Notes under the pieces: generated by a model
The model's input: the letters and a program-made list of their open reading frames with translations, nothing else
What the model was told of the DNA's origin: nothing
Database searches by the model: none
Part shown: in pieces, positions 34,873-44,600 of the stretch
How positions within the stretch are numbered: position 1 is the first letter of the stretch
How the letters are laid out: every line of letters begins with the position of its first letter
Translations under genes and position numbers: made by a program
DNA from: Bacteroidales bacterium
Lineage (GTDB): Bacteria > Bacteroidota > Bacteroidia > Bacteroidales > Muribaculaceae
Assembly (NCBI GenBank): GCA_022768005.1
Contig: JALEMF010000031.1
Coordinates: 1-50,162 of the forward strand
Direction: 5' to 3'
DNA length: 50,162 nt

Positions 34873-36963
34873 TTAGTCGTTCCAAGTACAGCTTACGAAT
34901 TCGAATTGTCCTTTATCTACAACTTTATATACTATCTTATAGTAAGTAGTAGAGCCGGTGTATGTGGCGAAGTTGATAGTGTAAAGGAGATCAAGACCTG
35001 CGATAGGAGTTGCGTCAGGGTAGAGGATTGAAAGTGCGCCCGGGCAAACTTCCTGTTCGAAACGTTTCTTCATAAGTGCAACGATTTCATCGTCAGTCAT
35101 ACCGTCGTATACACCTTCAGGACTGTTCTTAATAGCTGATGCTGCGCGGAGGTCAACATTTCCTTGGTAAGCAGAAGTACCGCTATAGTATTCGTTGTTA
35201 CCGTAAGTAGTAACGTAACCTTTACCAGAAGTGATGCTTTCAGAGCCGTAATTAGGTTTATCAATGTTTTCGTAAACCCAGTTTGTACAAGTTTGGTAGA
35301 ATGTCTTAGCCGGTTCAAGGTTTCTACCTGCAGTGAGAGTGATAGTTACACTTGGGTCCCAAATCCACTTGTGGTTAAGGAGTGCGAATTGTGCAGTCTC
35401 GAGAGTCTTAGGAGCAAATACCCATTCAGAGCCGTTGAAAGTACATTCGCTGCAGTTCATTACGGTAGCCTTGATAGAAGCGTCGTAGAACTTGTAAGCG
35501 ACGTATTTAACATCGTCAGCTTGAGCGTAAGGGAATTTGTTCTTGAGGTAGATCGGGAGGTAAGTGTTGATAGTAGTTGTGTTGAAATCTCTAACACCCA
35601 TTGCTGCATAGTCATCAGCAGTGAGGAGAGTGATGTCAGAAGCAACTTTCCAAGCACCGTCAGTGAGTGTGTAAACAACTTCTTTTTCAGATGCAGCAAT
35701 TTCAACAGAGCGAGAAAGAGCATTAGCCTTAGTTCCTTTTGAAACGCTGGTTACGAGAATGTTGATAAACTTGGTGCTTGATTTAGATACGATGTAACCG
35801 TAAAGAACAACGTCTTGACCGTTAAGTCCGTTAAGAGTTTCTTTAAGTTCGTTAGTAGCCCAGAGGATACTGCCTTGTGCTGTTTCAGCACCCGGGAGAG
35901 TCAAGTTGTAATAGTTTCCTGAAACTGCAACAGTACCTGAAACAGCGGCGTAAACAGGAGTTGCAATGTATCCTGCAGTAACCATTTCAGCGATAAGTGC
36001 GTCAAGTTCTGCAGAAGTGTAAGCTTTAGCAGCAGGGTAAGTTACTTTTTCGTTTCCTGCAACAGTGATGTCAGAAGAAGGAAGTAACTGGTTGTAGCTG
36101 TTAGAAGCACGGTAAGAAACTGTTGCGCTGAATTTAACGAGGTCACCGACTTTATAAATAGTGTAATTAAATGAACTGCCGATATAAACAGCCATTGCGC
36201 CGCCATCATCTTCTACAAGGAAACCTTGATTACCGAGAGCTGTGATAACGCCGGCAACTTCGATGGCATCGCCGTTTTCAGCATCTCCGAGAACGTTAGT
36301 TTTTACAAACGGTTCTGCAGGTTTTGAATTGAAAACAGGGTCTTGTGAAGCTTCGTTGTAAGTAACGACTACGTAGTCGCCGTTGTTAGCAGACGGGTAT
36401 TGCTTTTTAAGAATACCCGGTACGAATTGAGTGGCTTTCTTAGAAGGTGTGAAAGCTTCAACGTAGTCTTCTTCGCTATCCCAAGCGTTGATGTAATCTT
36501 GCTCGGACACTGTGTATGCTTGTGAAGCGCACATACCGGCAACTTGTGCAGGAGCGTTAGCAGAAGTTTGATAAGTAAGTTTGAGGTAAGAAGAGTTGCT
36601 CAAGCCGATAAGTCCGCTTGCATTTGCAGTCTGTAAAGAGTCAAGGTAAGCAGGAGCGTATTTGCTTGCAGGAGCAAGTTCAGAGAAGTAGCCGTTAGCA
36701 ACAGCAGCGAGAGCTTTGATGTAAGTGTCGCCACCACCGTTTTGAGCGTCAAGTTCTTGAGCAATGGCGATGTTAGCTTTAAGTTTAGCTATTTTAGCAT
36801 AATCAGCGGCAGGAACTGAGAGTTCAACGGTTCTGACATCAGAGATAGATGGTTCTTCGAATCCGTCGAGGTAGTCTTTGTTCCACGAGTTTTCGTCACA
36901 GCCGGTCATAGCGGCAACGACAGTAGCGCCGAGCAAAAGTCTTTTGAAAATATTATATTTCAT
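34873..36963 (-). CDS. surface lipoprotein with OB-fold-like domains, partner of the TonB receptor
   Basis: A 696-residue lipoprotein with signal segment and lipobox AMTGC (C22). It is encoded 30 bases after the TonB-dependent receptor on the same strand, so it is probably its surface-exposed partner. Two OB-like strands-and-barrel segments are visible: IEVAGVITALGNQGFLVEDDGGAMAVYIG at about 225-305, and AAVSGTVAVSGNYYNLTLPG at about 335-410. After them come two similar repeats with TLTDGAWKVASDITLLTADDYAAMG and TFNGSEWVFAPKTLE. It does not look like SusD. OB folds hint at binding of nucleic acid or glycan, but the ligand is unknown. The terminator at 34822 lies just beyond its stop. Confidence 0.75.
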   Translation of the reverse strand: MKYNIFKRLLLGATVVAAMTGCDENSWNKDYLDGFEEPSISDVRTVELSVPAADYAKIAKLKANIAIAQELDAQNGGGDTYIKALAAVANGYFSELAPASKYAPAYLDSLQTANASGLIGLSNSSYLKLTYQTSANAPAQVAGMCASQAYTVSEQDYINAWDSEEDYVEAFTPSKKATQFVPGILKKQYPSANNGDYVVVTYNEASQDPVFNSKPAEPFVKTNVLGDAENGDAIEVAGVITALGNQGFLVEDDGGAMAVYIGSSFNYTIYKVGDLVKFSATVSYRASNSYNQLLPSSDITVAGNEKVTYPAAKAYTSAELDALIAEMVTAGYIATPVYAAVSGTVAVSGNYYNLTLPGAETAQGSILWATNELKETLNGLNGQDVVLYGYIVSKSSTKFINILVTSVSKGTKANALSRSVEIAASEKEVVYTLTDGAWKVASDITLLTADDYAAMGVRDFNTTTINTYLPIYLKNKFPYAQADDVKYVAYKFYDASIKATVMNCSECTFNGSEWVFAPKTLETAQFALLNHKWIWDPSVTITLTAGRNLEPAKTFYQTCTNWVYENIDKPNYGSESITSGKGYVTTYGNNEYYSGTSAYQGNVDLRAASAIKNSPEGVYDGMTDDEIVALMKKRFEQEVCPGALSILYPDATPIAGLDLLYTINFATYTGSTTYYKIVYKVVDKGQFEFVSCTWND

Positions 36964-36993
36964 AATAGTAAAACTCTATTTAAATGTTTCAGA

Positions 36994-39723
36994 TTAGAAG
37001 TTAATTCTCATGCGGATTGAATAAGTGCGTCCGAAAGAGTAGAAAATACGGTAAGCGTTGTCCCAAGCACCGTCAGTGTCGGTAGAAGTGTAAGCGTCCA
37101 TGATGTAGTTGTAGTTAAACAAGTTATAGACGTTACCGTAGAGAGTAGCTTTAACGCCGCCGATGTTGAAGCGATAGCTTGCGCTGAGATCAAATTGTTG
37201 TCCCCATGGAATTTGCCAAGGTTTAGCAACAGTGATGTTACCACCGTTTTCAAATGCAGAAGATTGAACTTGGTAGTCAGAGTAGTTGCGACCGCTTACA
37301 GTCCAGTCAGCACCGATGCGGAATCCTTTGAACGGCTTGAAGTTTACGCCGAGTGCACCTGTAGTCTGTGCAGAGCCGCCTACTTTAACACCCTTTTGAA
37401 GAAGTGTAGCGCGGAGGTGGTCCGGAGCACCGATACCTGAAGCTCTCTTGAAATCTTTTGTGATAGGTTCACCGAGTTGGCTGTAGAAGTAACCGCTTGC
37501 ATCGCTGTCCCACTGCCAGTCACCCCAAGAAAGCATACCGTCGATGCTAATCCATTGAGCAGGAATCCAGTTGAAATTCATTTCAAGACCCATGTGGCGA
37601 GCATCTACACCTTCCATATTGAAGAAGTAACGTTGACCTGCAAGTTCGCCGCTTGTGATATCACCGCCACGAGTAGTGGTACGGTCCATCCAACGAGTAT
37701 AGTAAGCGTTGAAAGTAAGAGCAAAAGGACGAGTGTTGAGTCCGTAACCAACTTCGAATGACATAACTTTTTCGTTAACGGCATTGCTGTTGATAGCATT
37801 AGAGTTAGTAGAGCTGAGGAATGCACCGCCTGAGAAGAATGGAGCACGAGAGATAAATCCGGCGTTGAAGAATACGTTGTTCTTCTTGTCAAGGTTGTAG
37901 TTTACACCACCTTTGATAGTACCGCCCCAGAAGTTAACTGTTTCAGATTTTTCGTGTTGCTTGTCGTAGTAGTAGAAGTCACGACGCCAGTAAGCTGTGT
38001 TGTTTAGAGCACCTGACATTACGAGGTTAAGTTTGCCGTCAAGCATAGTGTATTCGCCTTGTGCGTAAACACCTTCTTGGAGAGTATAACCGTTATAGTC
38101 GCGGTAAACAACGTCACCAACACCAAGTTTTTTGTAAACCCATTCAGGATTTGCAGCGTTAGCGTTAACTTCAGTTTTCATAGCAGCACGGTATTTGCTG
38201 TCGATGAAGTATTCACCGTTGTAAAGGTCAACGATTTCGTTGTTGTGTTCTCCGATGTAGTAACGGAGGTCAAGACCGCCGATGAGAGCGAGTTTATTAC
38301 CGTTCTTTTGTTTGATGTCTTTCTTGTAACTTGAAACGAGACCTACCCACTTGTGTGAGTTGTTTGATTTTGACATTATAAGTTCGGAACCTGTAGTACT
38401 GGCTTCGTTTATTTCCTGGATAGCAGCATAGTCGAATGTGCCGTCAGCACGACGGAACTTTGTGTTAAGGTTACCATTGCTTGCGCCGTACCAGTCGCTG
38501 TAAGCGTAGCCGTTACGACCTGAACCTTGACCTGAATATCCGTAACCTGAAGCGAATGAAACGTATGCTACAGAAGAAAGAGATTGCGTTTCGTCAATTT
38601 GCCAAACGTGTTTTAGCATGATTTGCGGTTTGTGGTAGTAGTTGTAGTTAGAGTTGCGCCACTTACCGTCTTTGTCATAACCGAAAGTAGGGTTGAATTT
38701 GTACATGCTTTCACCGTTCATATAGTTCTTGACGTTTTGCCAGCCTTCTACAGAAAGACCGTCGTTTGAACTACGTTTGTAGTGACTTTGAGGAGCACCG
38801 AATGCAGTAAGTGCAATTTGGTGTTTGTCGTTGATGCGTTTTGAAACGTTGATGAAGTAGTTGTAACTGTTGAATGGAGTACCTTGAACGTATCCGTCAC
38901 CCCATTTGCGAGAACCGAGTACTGTAACAGCCCAGCCGTTTTTCATAAGTCCTGTAGAGACTTTAACACCGTAGTTGTTAAGTCCGTCGTTACCCATACC
39001 GTACCAAACGCTACCGCCGCGTTCAACATCAATAGTGCGAGTGTTGATGCTGATAGTACCACCTACAGAAGGAGTAGAAACGATAGTAGCACCAAGACCG
39101 CGTTGAGTCTGCATGTTGGAAGTAACGTCGCTAAGACCTGCCCAGTTGCTCCAATATACACCACCCCATTCCATATCGTTGATAGGTACACCGTTAATAA
39201 CAACGGCAACGTTGGGGCTCTTGAAACCACGCATATTAGTTTTAGCATCACCGAAACCGCCACCGTCACGAGTTGTCCAAACACCCGGAGTTGTCTTAAG
39301 GATTTCAGGAAGTTCTTGGTTACCGAGCTTTACGTCAATCATTTCGGCGTTCACAACGGATTGTGCAACAGGAGTTACACGTGTTTTAGCCACAGATTGA
39401 GTAATAACGACGTCTTGAAGCATTTGTGCTTCGACTTCAAGTTCGATAGTACCCATGTTAGGCTCTGCATTGAGCGTTACAGGTTTGTAGCCGATATAGA
39501 CAATTTTGATTTTTTGTCCTTTGGCAGCTTCAATAGAAAACTTACCGTCAATGTCTGTAGAAACAGCGGTAGAAGTTCCCGGAACTGTTACTGTTGCACC
39601 GATGACAGCTTCATGCTGGTCGTCAACAACAATACCTGTACATTTGTTGCCGGGCGCGGCAAATGCGTTCGCGCAGTAGAACATAATAATTCCGGCAATG
39701 AGAAGAAGTTTCTTCATCAACAT
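36994..39723 (-). CDS. TonB-dependent outer membrane receptor
   Basis: A 909-residue outer membrane receptor. Signal peptide (ATG at 39723, alternative at 39717), then a carboxypeptidase-regulatory-like domain (about 27-100: GIVVDDQHEAVIGATVTVPG, VYIGYKPVTL). The plug domain follows with ELPEILKTTPGVWTTRDGGG, TNMRGFKSPNVAVVINGVPI and SVGGTISINT. A 22-strand-type barrel ends in the aromatic C-terminus SIRMRINF. It is not of the SusC class (shorter, and no SusD follows). The paired lipoprotein at 34873 may gate or feed it. The imported ligand cannot be told from sequence. Confidence 0.93.
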   Translation of the reverse strand: MLMKKLLLIAGIIMFYCANAFAAPGNKCTGIVVDDQHEAVIGATVTVPGTSTAVSTDIDGKFSIEAAKGQKIKIVYIGYKPVTLNAEPNMGTIELEVEAQMLQDVVITQSVAKTRVTPVAQSVVNAEMIDVKLGNQELPEILKTTPGVWTTRDGGGFGDAKTNMRGFKSPNVAVVINGVPINDMEWGGVYWSNWAGLSDVTSNMQTQRGLGATIVSTPSVGGTISINTRTIDVERGGSVWYGMGNDGLNNYGVKVSTGLMKNGWAVTVLGSRKWGDGYVQGTPFNSYNYFINVSKRINDKHQIALTAFGAPQSHYKRSSNDGLSVEGWQNVKNYMNGESMYKFNPTFGYDKDGKWRNSNYNYYHKPQIMLKHVWQIDETQSLSSVAYVSFASGYGYSGQGSGRNGYAYSDWYGASNGNLNTKFRRADGTFDYAAIQEINEASTTGSELIMSKSNNSHKWVGLVSSYKKDIKQKNGNKLALIGGLDLRYYIGEHNNEIVDLYNGEYFIDSKYRAAMKTEVNANAANPEWVYKKLGVGDVVYRDYNGYTLQEGVYAQGEYTMLDGKLNLVMSGALNNTAYWRRDFYYYDKQHEKSETVNFWGGTIKGGVNYNLDKKNNVFFNAGFISRAPFFSGGAFLSSTNSNAINSNAVNEKVMSFEVGYGLNTRPFALTFNAYYTRWMDRTTTRGGDITSGELAGQRYFFNMEGVDARHMGLEMNFNWIPAQWISIDGMLSWGDWQWDSDASGYFYSQLGEPITKDFKRASGIGAPDHLRATLLQKGVKVGGSAQTTGALGVNFKPFKGFRIGADWTVSGRNYSDYQVQSSAFENGGNITVAKPWQIPWGQQFDLSASYRFNIGGVKATLYGNVYNLFNYNYIMDAYTSTDTDGAWDNAYRIFYSFGRTYSIRMRINF

Positions 39724-39861
39724 AATAATGTCTGGATTTTGTTAGTGAATGATATTATTGATTTAATTGTTAATTTTAGTAATTAATGATAACAGTGTTA
39801 TATACAATGGATTGGATTTTAACGTTTGTTCGTGGTAATTCCATATATATTTTGCTTTTTG

Positions 39862-39890
39862 CAAATTTACGCAAAAAAGTGTAAATACAA
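39862..39890 (-). promoter_or_regulatory. promoter of the TonB receptor gene
   Basis: On the minus strand: TTG (39890-39888), an 18-base spacer and TAAATTTG (39869-39862). The leader to the ATG at 39723 would be about 130 nt. Confidence 0.6.
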
Positions 39891-40111
39891 TAATATTTAA
39901 CATTTAAATTTTTATTACAAAGCAGTATCGAAAAAGACGGCTTTTTTTGCTGAATATCAGCGGTTTTGGCGTTTTTCCTTTTACTTTTAAATCGGATAAG
40001 GCATTTTGCTTTCTTTAATTCTGCAAATGGTAATTTATAATTAACATTTTGTCAGATTTAGTATGATTAAATAATATTCGTATCCCGGCACAGCTCTTTC
40101 ATCTCAGGGGG

Positions 40112-40160
40112 GCGCACTATGTGCTAAGGTTGAGTTACTTACGGCTGAAAGTATCCGATT
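40112..40160 (+). repeat. GC-rich modular repeat, copy 5 (decayed B-C)
   Basis: GCGCACTATGTGCT matches the core of module B, and GTTACTTACGGCTGA after it matches the B-C linker and the start of C. The outer stem of B is lost. + orientation. Confidence 0.6.
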
Positions 40161-40272
40161 TTCATGGAGGATATTGTCTTTTTACTCACTGTACTGTGTA
40201 TTTTAAATGAAAAAGCCGTATATTTTCTATCTTTTTTTGAATTCTTTGTACTGATATTTCAGATTATGTTCT

Positions 40273-40280
40273 TATCTTTG
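40273..40280 (+). promoter_or_regulatory. -7 element of the 40387 gene
   Basis: TATCTTTG fits TAnnTTTG. A TTTG at 40245-40248 is 24 bases upstream, longer than usual. The twin palindromes lie directly downstream. Confidence 0.5.
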
Positions 40281-40298
40281 TCAGCGAATTAAGAATTC

Positions 40299-40338
40299 TA
40301 CTCAATCCATTGAGTAAAATTACTCAGTGCGTTGAGTA
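40299..40338 (+). promoter_or_regulatory. twin palindromic operator upstream of the 40387 gene
   Basis: TACTCAATCCATTGAGTA (40299-40316) is a perfect 8-2-8 inverted repeat. TACTCAGTGCGTTGAGTA (40321-40338) is a second one with the same ends. Centres are 22 bases apart, two helical turns, and both lie within the predicted leader about 20-60 bases after the -7 element. This is the layout of a repressor operator bound by two dimers. Confidence 0.7.
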
Positions 40339-40386
40339 AATTTATTAGACAGAGTAATTAAAGTATGCCAATAAAAAACAATAATT

Positions 40387-41574
40387 ATGTACAAAAGAAA
40401 GATATATAGCACCATTATGCAGCGTCTGAGTGAGCGAAGAACGTTCATTCAAGTAATTATGGGACCTCGACAGATTGGAAAATCCACGGTGGTCAAGCAA
40501 GTTTTAGATGATATAAACAAGCCCTTTCTTTTTTATTCCGCAGATACGGTTCCTTCTATATCCTCTACATGGATTAGCGATTGCTGGAGCAATGCGCGAC
40601 TTCAGATGCGTACACAAGGACTTACGGAAATGATTTTAGTCATTGATGAAATTCAGAAACTCAGAAATTGGAGTGAATACGTAAAAAAAGAATGGGACTC
40701 AGACAGTCTTAACCACATAAATATCAAAGTAGCACTGCTTGGCTCATCAAGAGTTTTGCTTGAAAAGGGATTGGCAGAGTCTCTTATGGGGAGGTACGAA
40801 GAAATCCGAATGAGTCATTGGAGTTATGTAGAGATGAAAGATGCATTCGGCATCACACTTGAACAATATATGTATTTCGGTGCATATCCGGGTGGTGCTT
40901 CCATTATCTGTGATGAAGAAAGATGGAAGAACTATATCAGCGGTGCTATTGTTGATGCCACTATTAACAAAGATATACTTATGGACGCCCCTATAGGAAA
41001 GCCGGCTTTGTTTCGACAAACTTTTGAGTTGAGCGTGGCATATTCCGGTAAAATACTTTCGCTTACCAAGATGCTTGGTTCTCTGCAAGACGCAGGTAAC
41101 ACTGTAACATTGGCTGGTTATTTAAATCTATTAGGTGATAGCGGACTTGTCACCGGCTTGCAAAAGTTTTCTATTGACGCAGCTCGGAAACGTGCCAGCA
41201 TACCCAAATATCAAGTTTATAACAATGCGTTGCTAAGTTCGACACTTGGATTAACTTACAAAGAGGTTGTCAGAGATAGTAAAAAATGGGGACAAATCTA
41301 TGAATCGGCGATAGGTGCTTTTATAGTGAGCGAAGCTTTCGTCAATCGATTTGAAGTTTTTTATTGGCGAGACGGAAATGATGAAGTTGATTTTATTTTA
41401 AAAAAGAATAATAAGATTATTGCTGTAGAAGCTAAGAGTAATAGCGAAAGCCACACAACAGGAATTGATAGATTTCGCAATCTATACAATCCTGATGCAA
41501 TTATTATCGTAGGTGAAAGTGGTATCAAGCCCGAGGATTTTCTAAGTATGGACTTAAAAAAGCTTTTTGATTAA
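40387..41574 (+). CDS. AAA_14 / DUF4143 ATP-binding protein (second member)
   Basis: A 395-residue ATPase of the AAA_14/DUF4143 family. Walker A is GPRQIGKST (26-34) and Walker B is LVIDEIQKL. Then come LLGSSRVLLEKG (sensor-like), the DUF4143 section with LAGYLNLLGDSGLV, and a C-terminal EVDFILKKNNKIIAVEAKS, which carries the D...ExK residues of a PD-(D/E)xK-type site. It is only distantly similar to the 30751 protein, with different flanking regulation (twin palindromes instead of tandem repeats). It is followed by a terminator shared with the convergent gene. Confidence 0.85.
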   Translation: MYKRKIYSTIMQRLSERRTFIQVIMGPRQIGKSTVVKQVLDDINKPFLFYSADTVPSISSTWISDCWSNARLQMRTQGLTEMILVIDEIQKLRNWSEYVKKEWDSDSLNHINIKVALLGSSRVLLEKGLAESLMGRYEEIRMSHWSYVEMKDAFGITLEQYMYFGAYPGGASIICDEERWKNYISGAIVDATINKDILMDAPIGKPALFRQTFELSVAYSGKILSLTKMLGSLQDAGNTVTLAGYLNLLGDSGLVTGLQKFSIDAARKRASIPKYQVYNNALLSSTLGLTYKEVVRDSKKWGQIYESAIGAFIVSEAFVNRFEVFYWRDGNDEVDFILKKNNKIIAVEAKSNSESHTTGIDRFRNLYNPDAIIIVGESGIKPEDFLSMDLKKLFD

Positions 41575-41591
41575 AGTCTTTTATAAAAAAT

Positions 41592-41629
41592 ACAAGGGCT
41601 GCAACTCACATTTGAATTGCAGCCCTTGT
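41592..41629. terminator. bidirectional terminator between 40387 and 41648 genes
   Basis: ACAAGGGCTGCAA (41592-41604) pairs with TTGCAGCCCTTGT (41617-41629), 13 bp, loop 12, T-rich on the right and A-rich on the left. Confidence 0.92.
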
Positions 41630-41647
41630 TTTGGATAAAGAGGAGAA

Positions 41648-44600
41648 TTATTTGATTGCTATTTTTTCCACTTTTTGTGTTCCGTCAGGCATTTGAGCCA
41701 CGATGACATAAAGACCTTTTGAAAGGACGTCAGTACTCAATGTTTCAAAACTTGATGCTACTGCCACTCCGGCAATGTTGTAAGCAGTGATCTGAGCACC
41801 TGTGGCTGTAAATGTGTTGCCGTTAAAGAATGTACCCGTATCCACATCATCAAGTGAATCTGTTCCGGAATACTTTCCTTCTGCGATATACTTCGCAATA
41901 CCTTGTTTCGGTATTAATACCCAAAGATGTATTTTTGAGCCATCTACTTTTGCCAATGCCGTTGATACGAATGTACCGTTGCTGATGCCGCTTGTTCCAA
42001 GTATTGAGAAACTGTGAAGTGATGCAGCATTTTTGAATCCATCTGTTACATCTACAAGATTGAGATAACCTTGTTGAACACCGGTCTTATAAGTTACTGC
42101 AGCGGCAAGTTTGTATTTACCGTAGTCAAACCGGAAGAATGAAGAACCGTAAGTATTGCCGTCTGTAACGTCTTTTGTTAGCGTTTCTACGAGTGTACCG
42201 TCTGCTTTGAATCGTGCTGTTGCACCACCCTTACCTGAGCAGATAATAGTGCCGTCGGCTTGAGGTTTTACTTCGATTACTGCGAAAGCTCCACCAAGGT
42301 CATAAGCATTGCCTGATGCGTCTTTAAGGGTGATTATTTGAGGTGTTGCGGAAGCAGTACCGTTAGTCACTGTATAGACGTACAGTTTACCTTCAAAGCC
42401 GGTGTTTGAAGCGAAGTATAGTTTACCGTTATTGATAGTTCCGTAAGCAGATATCAAGTCTCCGGCACGACCACCGTGATTTGCGGTTTCAAGAATAGTG
42501 ACAGGGTCGGAAGATTCATTTGTCCAAGCATATACCTTGAGAGTAGCTGTAGCGCTTAGTGCGGCAGATGAAGCCACGATAGTTTCACCGAGATTGCCTA
42601 CAGAGAAGAATCTGTAACTGCCGGCTGCAACGTTTGAAGCAGGAAGTGTGCCTTTTGCCACACCGGTGTAAGCATCTACCACTTGAATATTTGCGTTTCC
42701 GTCTTCACGCTGAAGTATGTAAAGGTTATCGCCTTTAAGCACCATATTGCGTGTAAGGTCATTGCTCGGATTCATATAGGATATACTGTTACCTTTGACA
42801 GCAGAGTATTCCCATACGGTAGAGAATTCGGTAGGCAATTGAAGGTCTCCTGATGGATTCGGGTCAGGGTCCGGTGTCGGGTCCGGTGTCGGGTCCGGAG
42901 TTGGATCCGGAGTCGGGTCAATAGGGCCTGTTGAAGGAAGATTACCTGAACGGTAGTAGCAAATACCTTGAGAGAAAGAGAGTACCCATGCTTCAAGGTA
43001 AGTGTACCCGTCAGTATTAATCATACAGTCACCGCAAGCACCGGTGTTTTCTGCACCGTCACTGAGACCGTCTGAAGGGTAAGTACCGATAACGGTAATA
43101 TTCGAGAAATTACCCGTATTGTCTGATACAATTCTCATCTGTGGCACAGAATAGTTTGTAGAGCCGGAGAAGATGAGGTTTGCAGCGTATTTCTGATCGT
43201 TGAAGTAGAATTCGTGGTGAGAAGAACCGAGGAGTTTACCTGTATTCTCATTACATTGCTTGACAGCTTTACCTGAAGAGTTTACAGTTACCCAAGTAGG
43301 ATAAGAGTTTTTACCGTCAATCCAGAATCCGATACCCGGCTGATAATAAGCACGAGTAGTAGAACCTGTAGCAAGACGAGTAGTACCATCTTCTGTCACT
43401 TCAATACACTTTGAGGTCCAAGAGCCGTTCTTGCGATTGTATTGGATAATACGTGTAGTAGTATTATCATCATTAGCAAATGTAATCCACAAGTCGGAAT
43501 CAAAACTTCCGGCAAGTTCCATACAGTCACCTACGCGTTTTGCGCCTAAGAATGCAGTAGTGTTGTAAAGGAGGTACGGTTGAGCGGTATCGTTGTCCCA
43601 TGCGTAAATGCGCAGTTCGGTAGAAGTATTTCCTGCAAGGTTACATGCCACGATATGACCGTCGATAACCTTTACGTCGCAGAACTTGTAAGTGCCGCCT
43701 GTAGTGATGTCGTTAAGAGGTAGAGAACCTAAGTCATCACCTGTGCGGGCATCGATAATCTTGATTTCACTGTGATTATAGACGCAGTAAAGTTTACCGT
43801 TATGGTACACGAAGTTACGGATTTTTGTTGCATCGTAGCCCTTGGTGTTGGTAGTGTTGCGTTTGAGAGAATAGTTCCAGATTTCTTTCGGTGACAGAGT
43901 GTAAGTTTGGTCACTTGTCACTTTACCGGTAACATTTACGGTCACCTTGTCGGAAGAAGTTGATTGGATAGCTACGTAGCCGGAATATGTGCCGACAGGC
44001 TTTGATGTGTCAAGAGCAACGTTTAGAGTACCGCCGGTGCGTGAATTCCAGTTTGCGCCGGGAGTTACGATAAATGCTGATGAGCTTGAATTATATATGA
44101 TATCACTTGTAAGATTTCCGGCAGTAACCGTGATGTTTGCAGAAGGTTTTACGTCATCTTTCATCGCCGTGAGCGAAATGCTTGACGGAGAAGCTTCAAG
44201 GTAAGCGGAAGTCTTTGAGGTGATTGTAGCAGTAATATTGATTTCAATACGCTTTTTATCAGTGCCTGTACCGGCTTGAACTGCAACGAAACCGGAGTAA
44301 GTACCCGGAGTCTTTGAAGTGTCAAGCGAAATAGTCATTTGACCACCTGTTGCAGCGTTCCAGTTCGAAGTAGTTACTTTGAATACTGATGAATTGGAAT
44401 TGTAAACAATATTACCTGCCAAGTCCTGACCTTTGATAGTGATAGTCTTTGACTGTGAAGCGCCTTTGTATTCACCGGAAAGTGTAATGTTCGTTTCACT
44501 TGCAGTAAGAACAGGGTTTGCAAGGGTAAAAGCCATCATCTGGTTGTAAACAGACAGAATTTTTGTGCCGTAATTTGATGAACCTGCACCTACAGCCCAT

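Larger units (their letters stand above)
39724..40386. other. divergent intergenic region between the TonB receptor and the 40387 ATPase
   Basis: A 663-base AT-rich gap without a gene. It holds the leftward receptor promoter (39862-39890), a decayed modular repeat (40112-40160), the rightward -7 element (40273-40280) and twin palindromes (40299-40338). The stretch 39900-40080 shows nothing I can name. Confidence 0.65.

Noticed and set aside
42840-42935. Independent DNA repeat
   Set aside because: The gggtccgg(a/t)gt run simply encodes the DPTP linker of the glucosaminidase protein.
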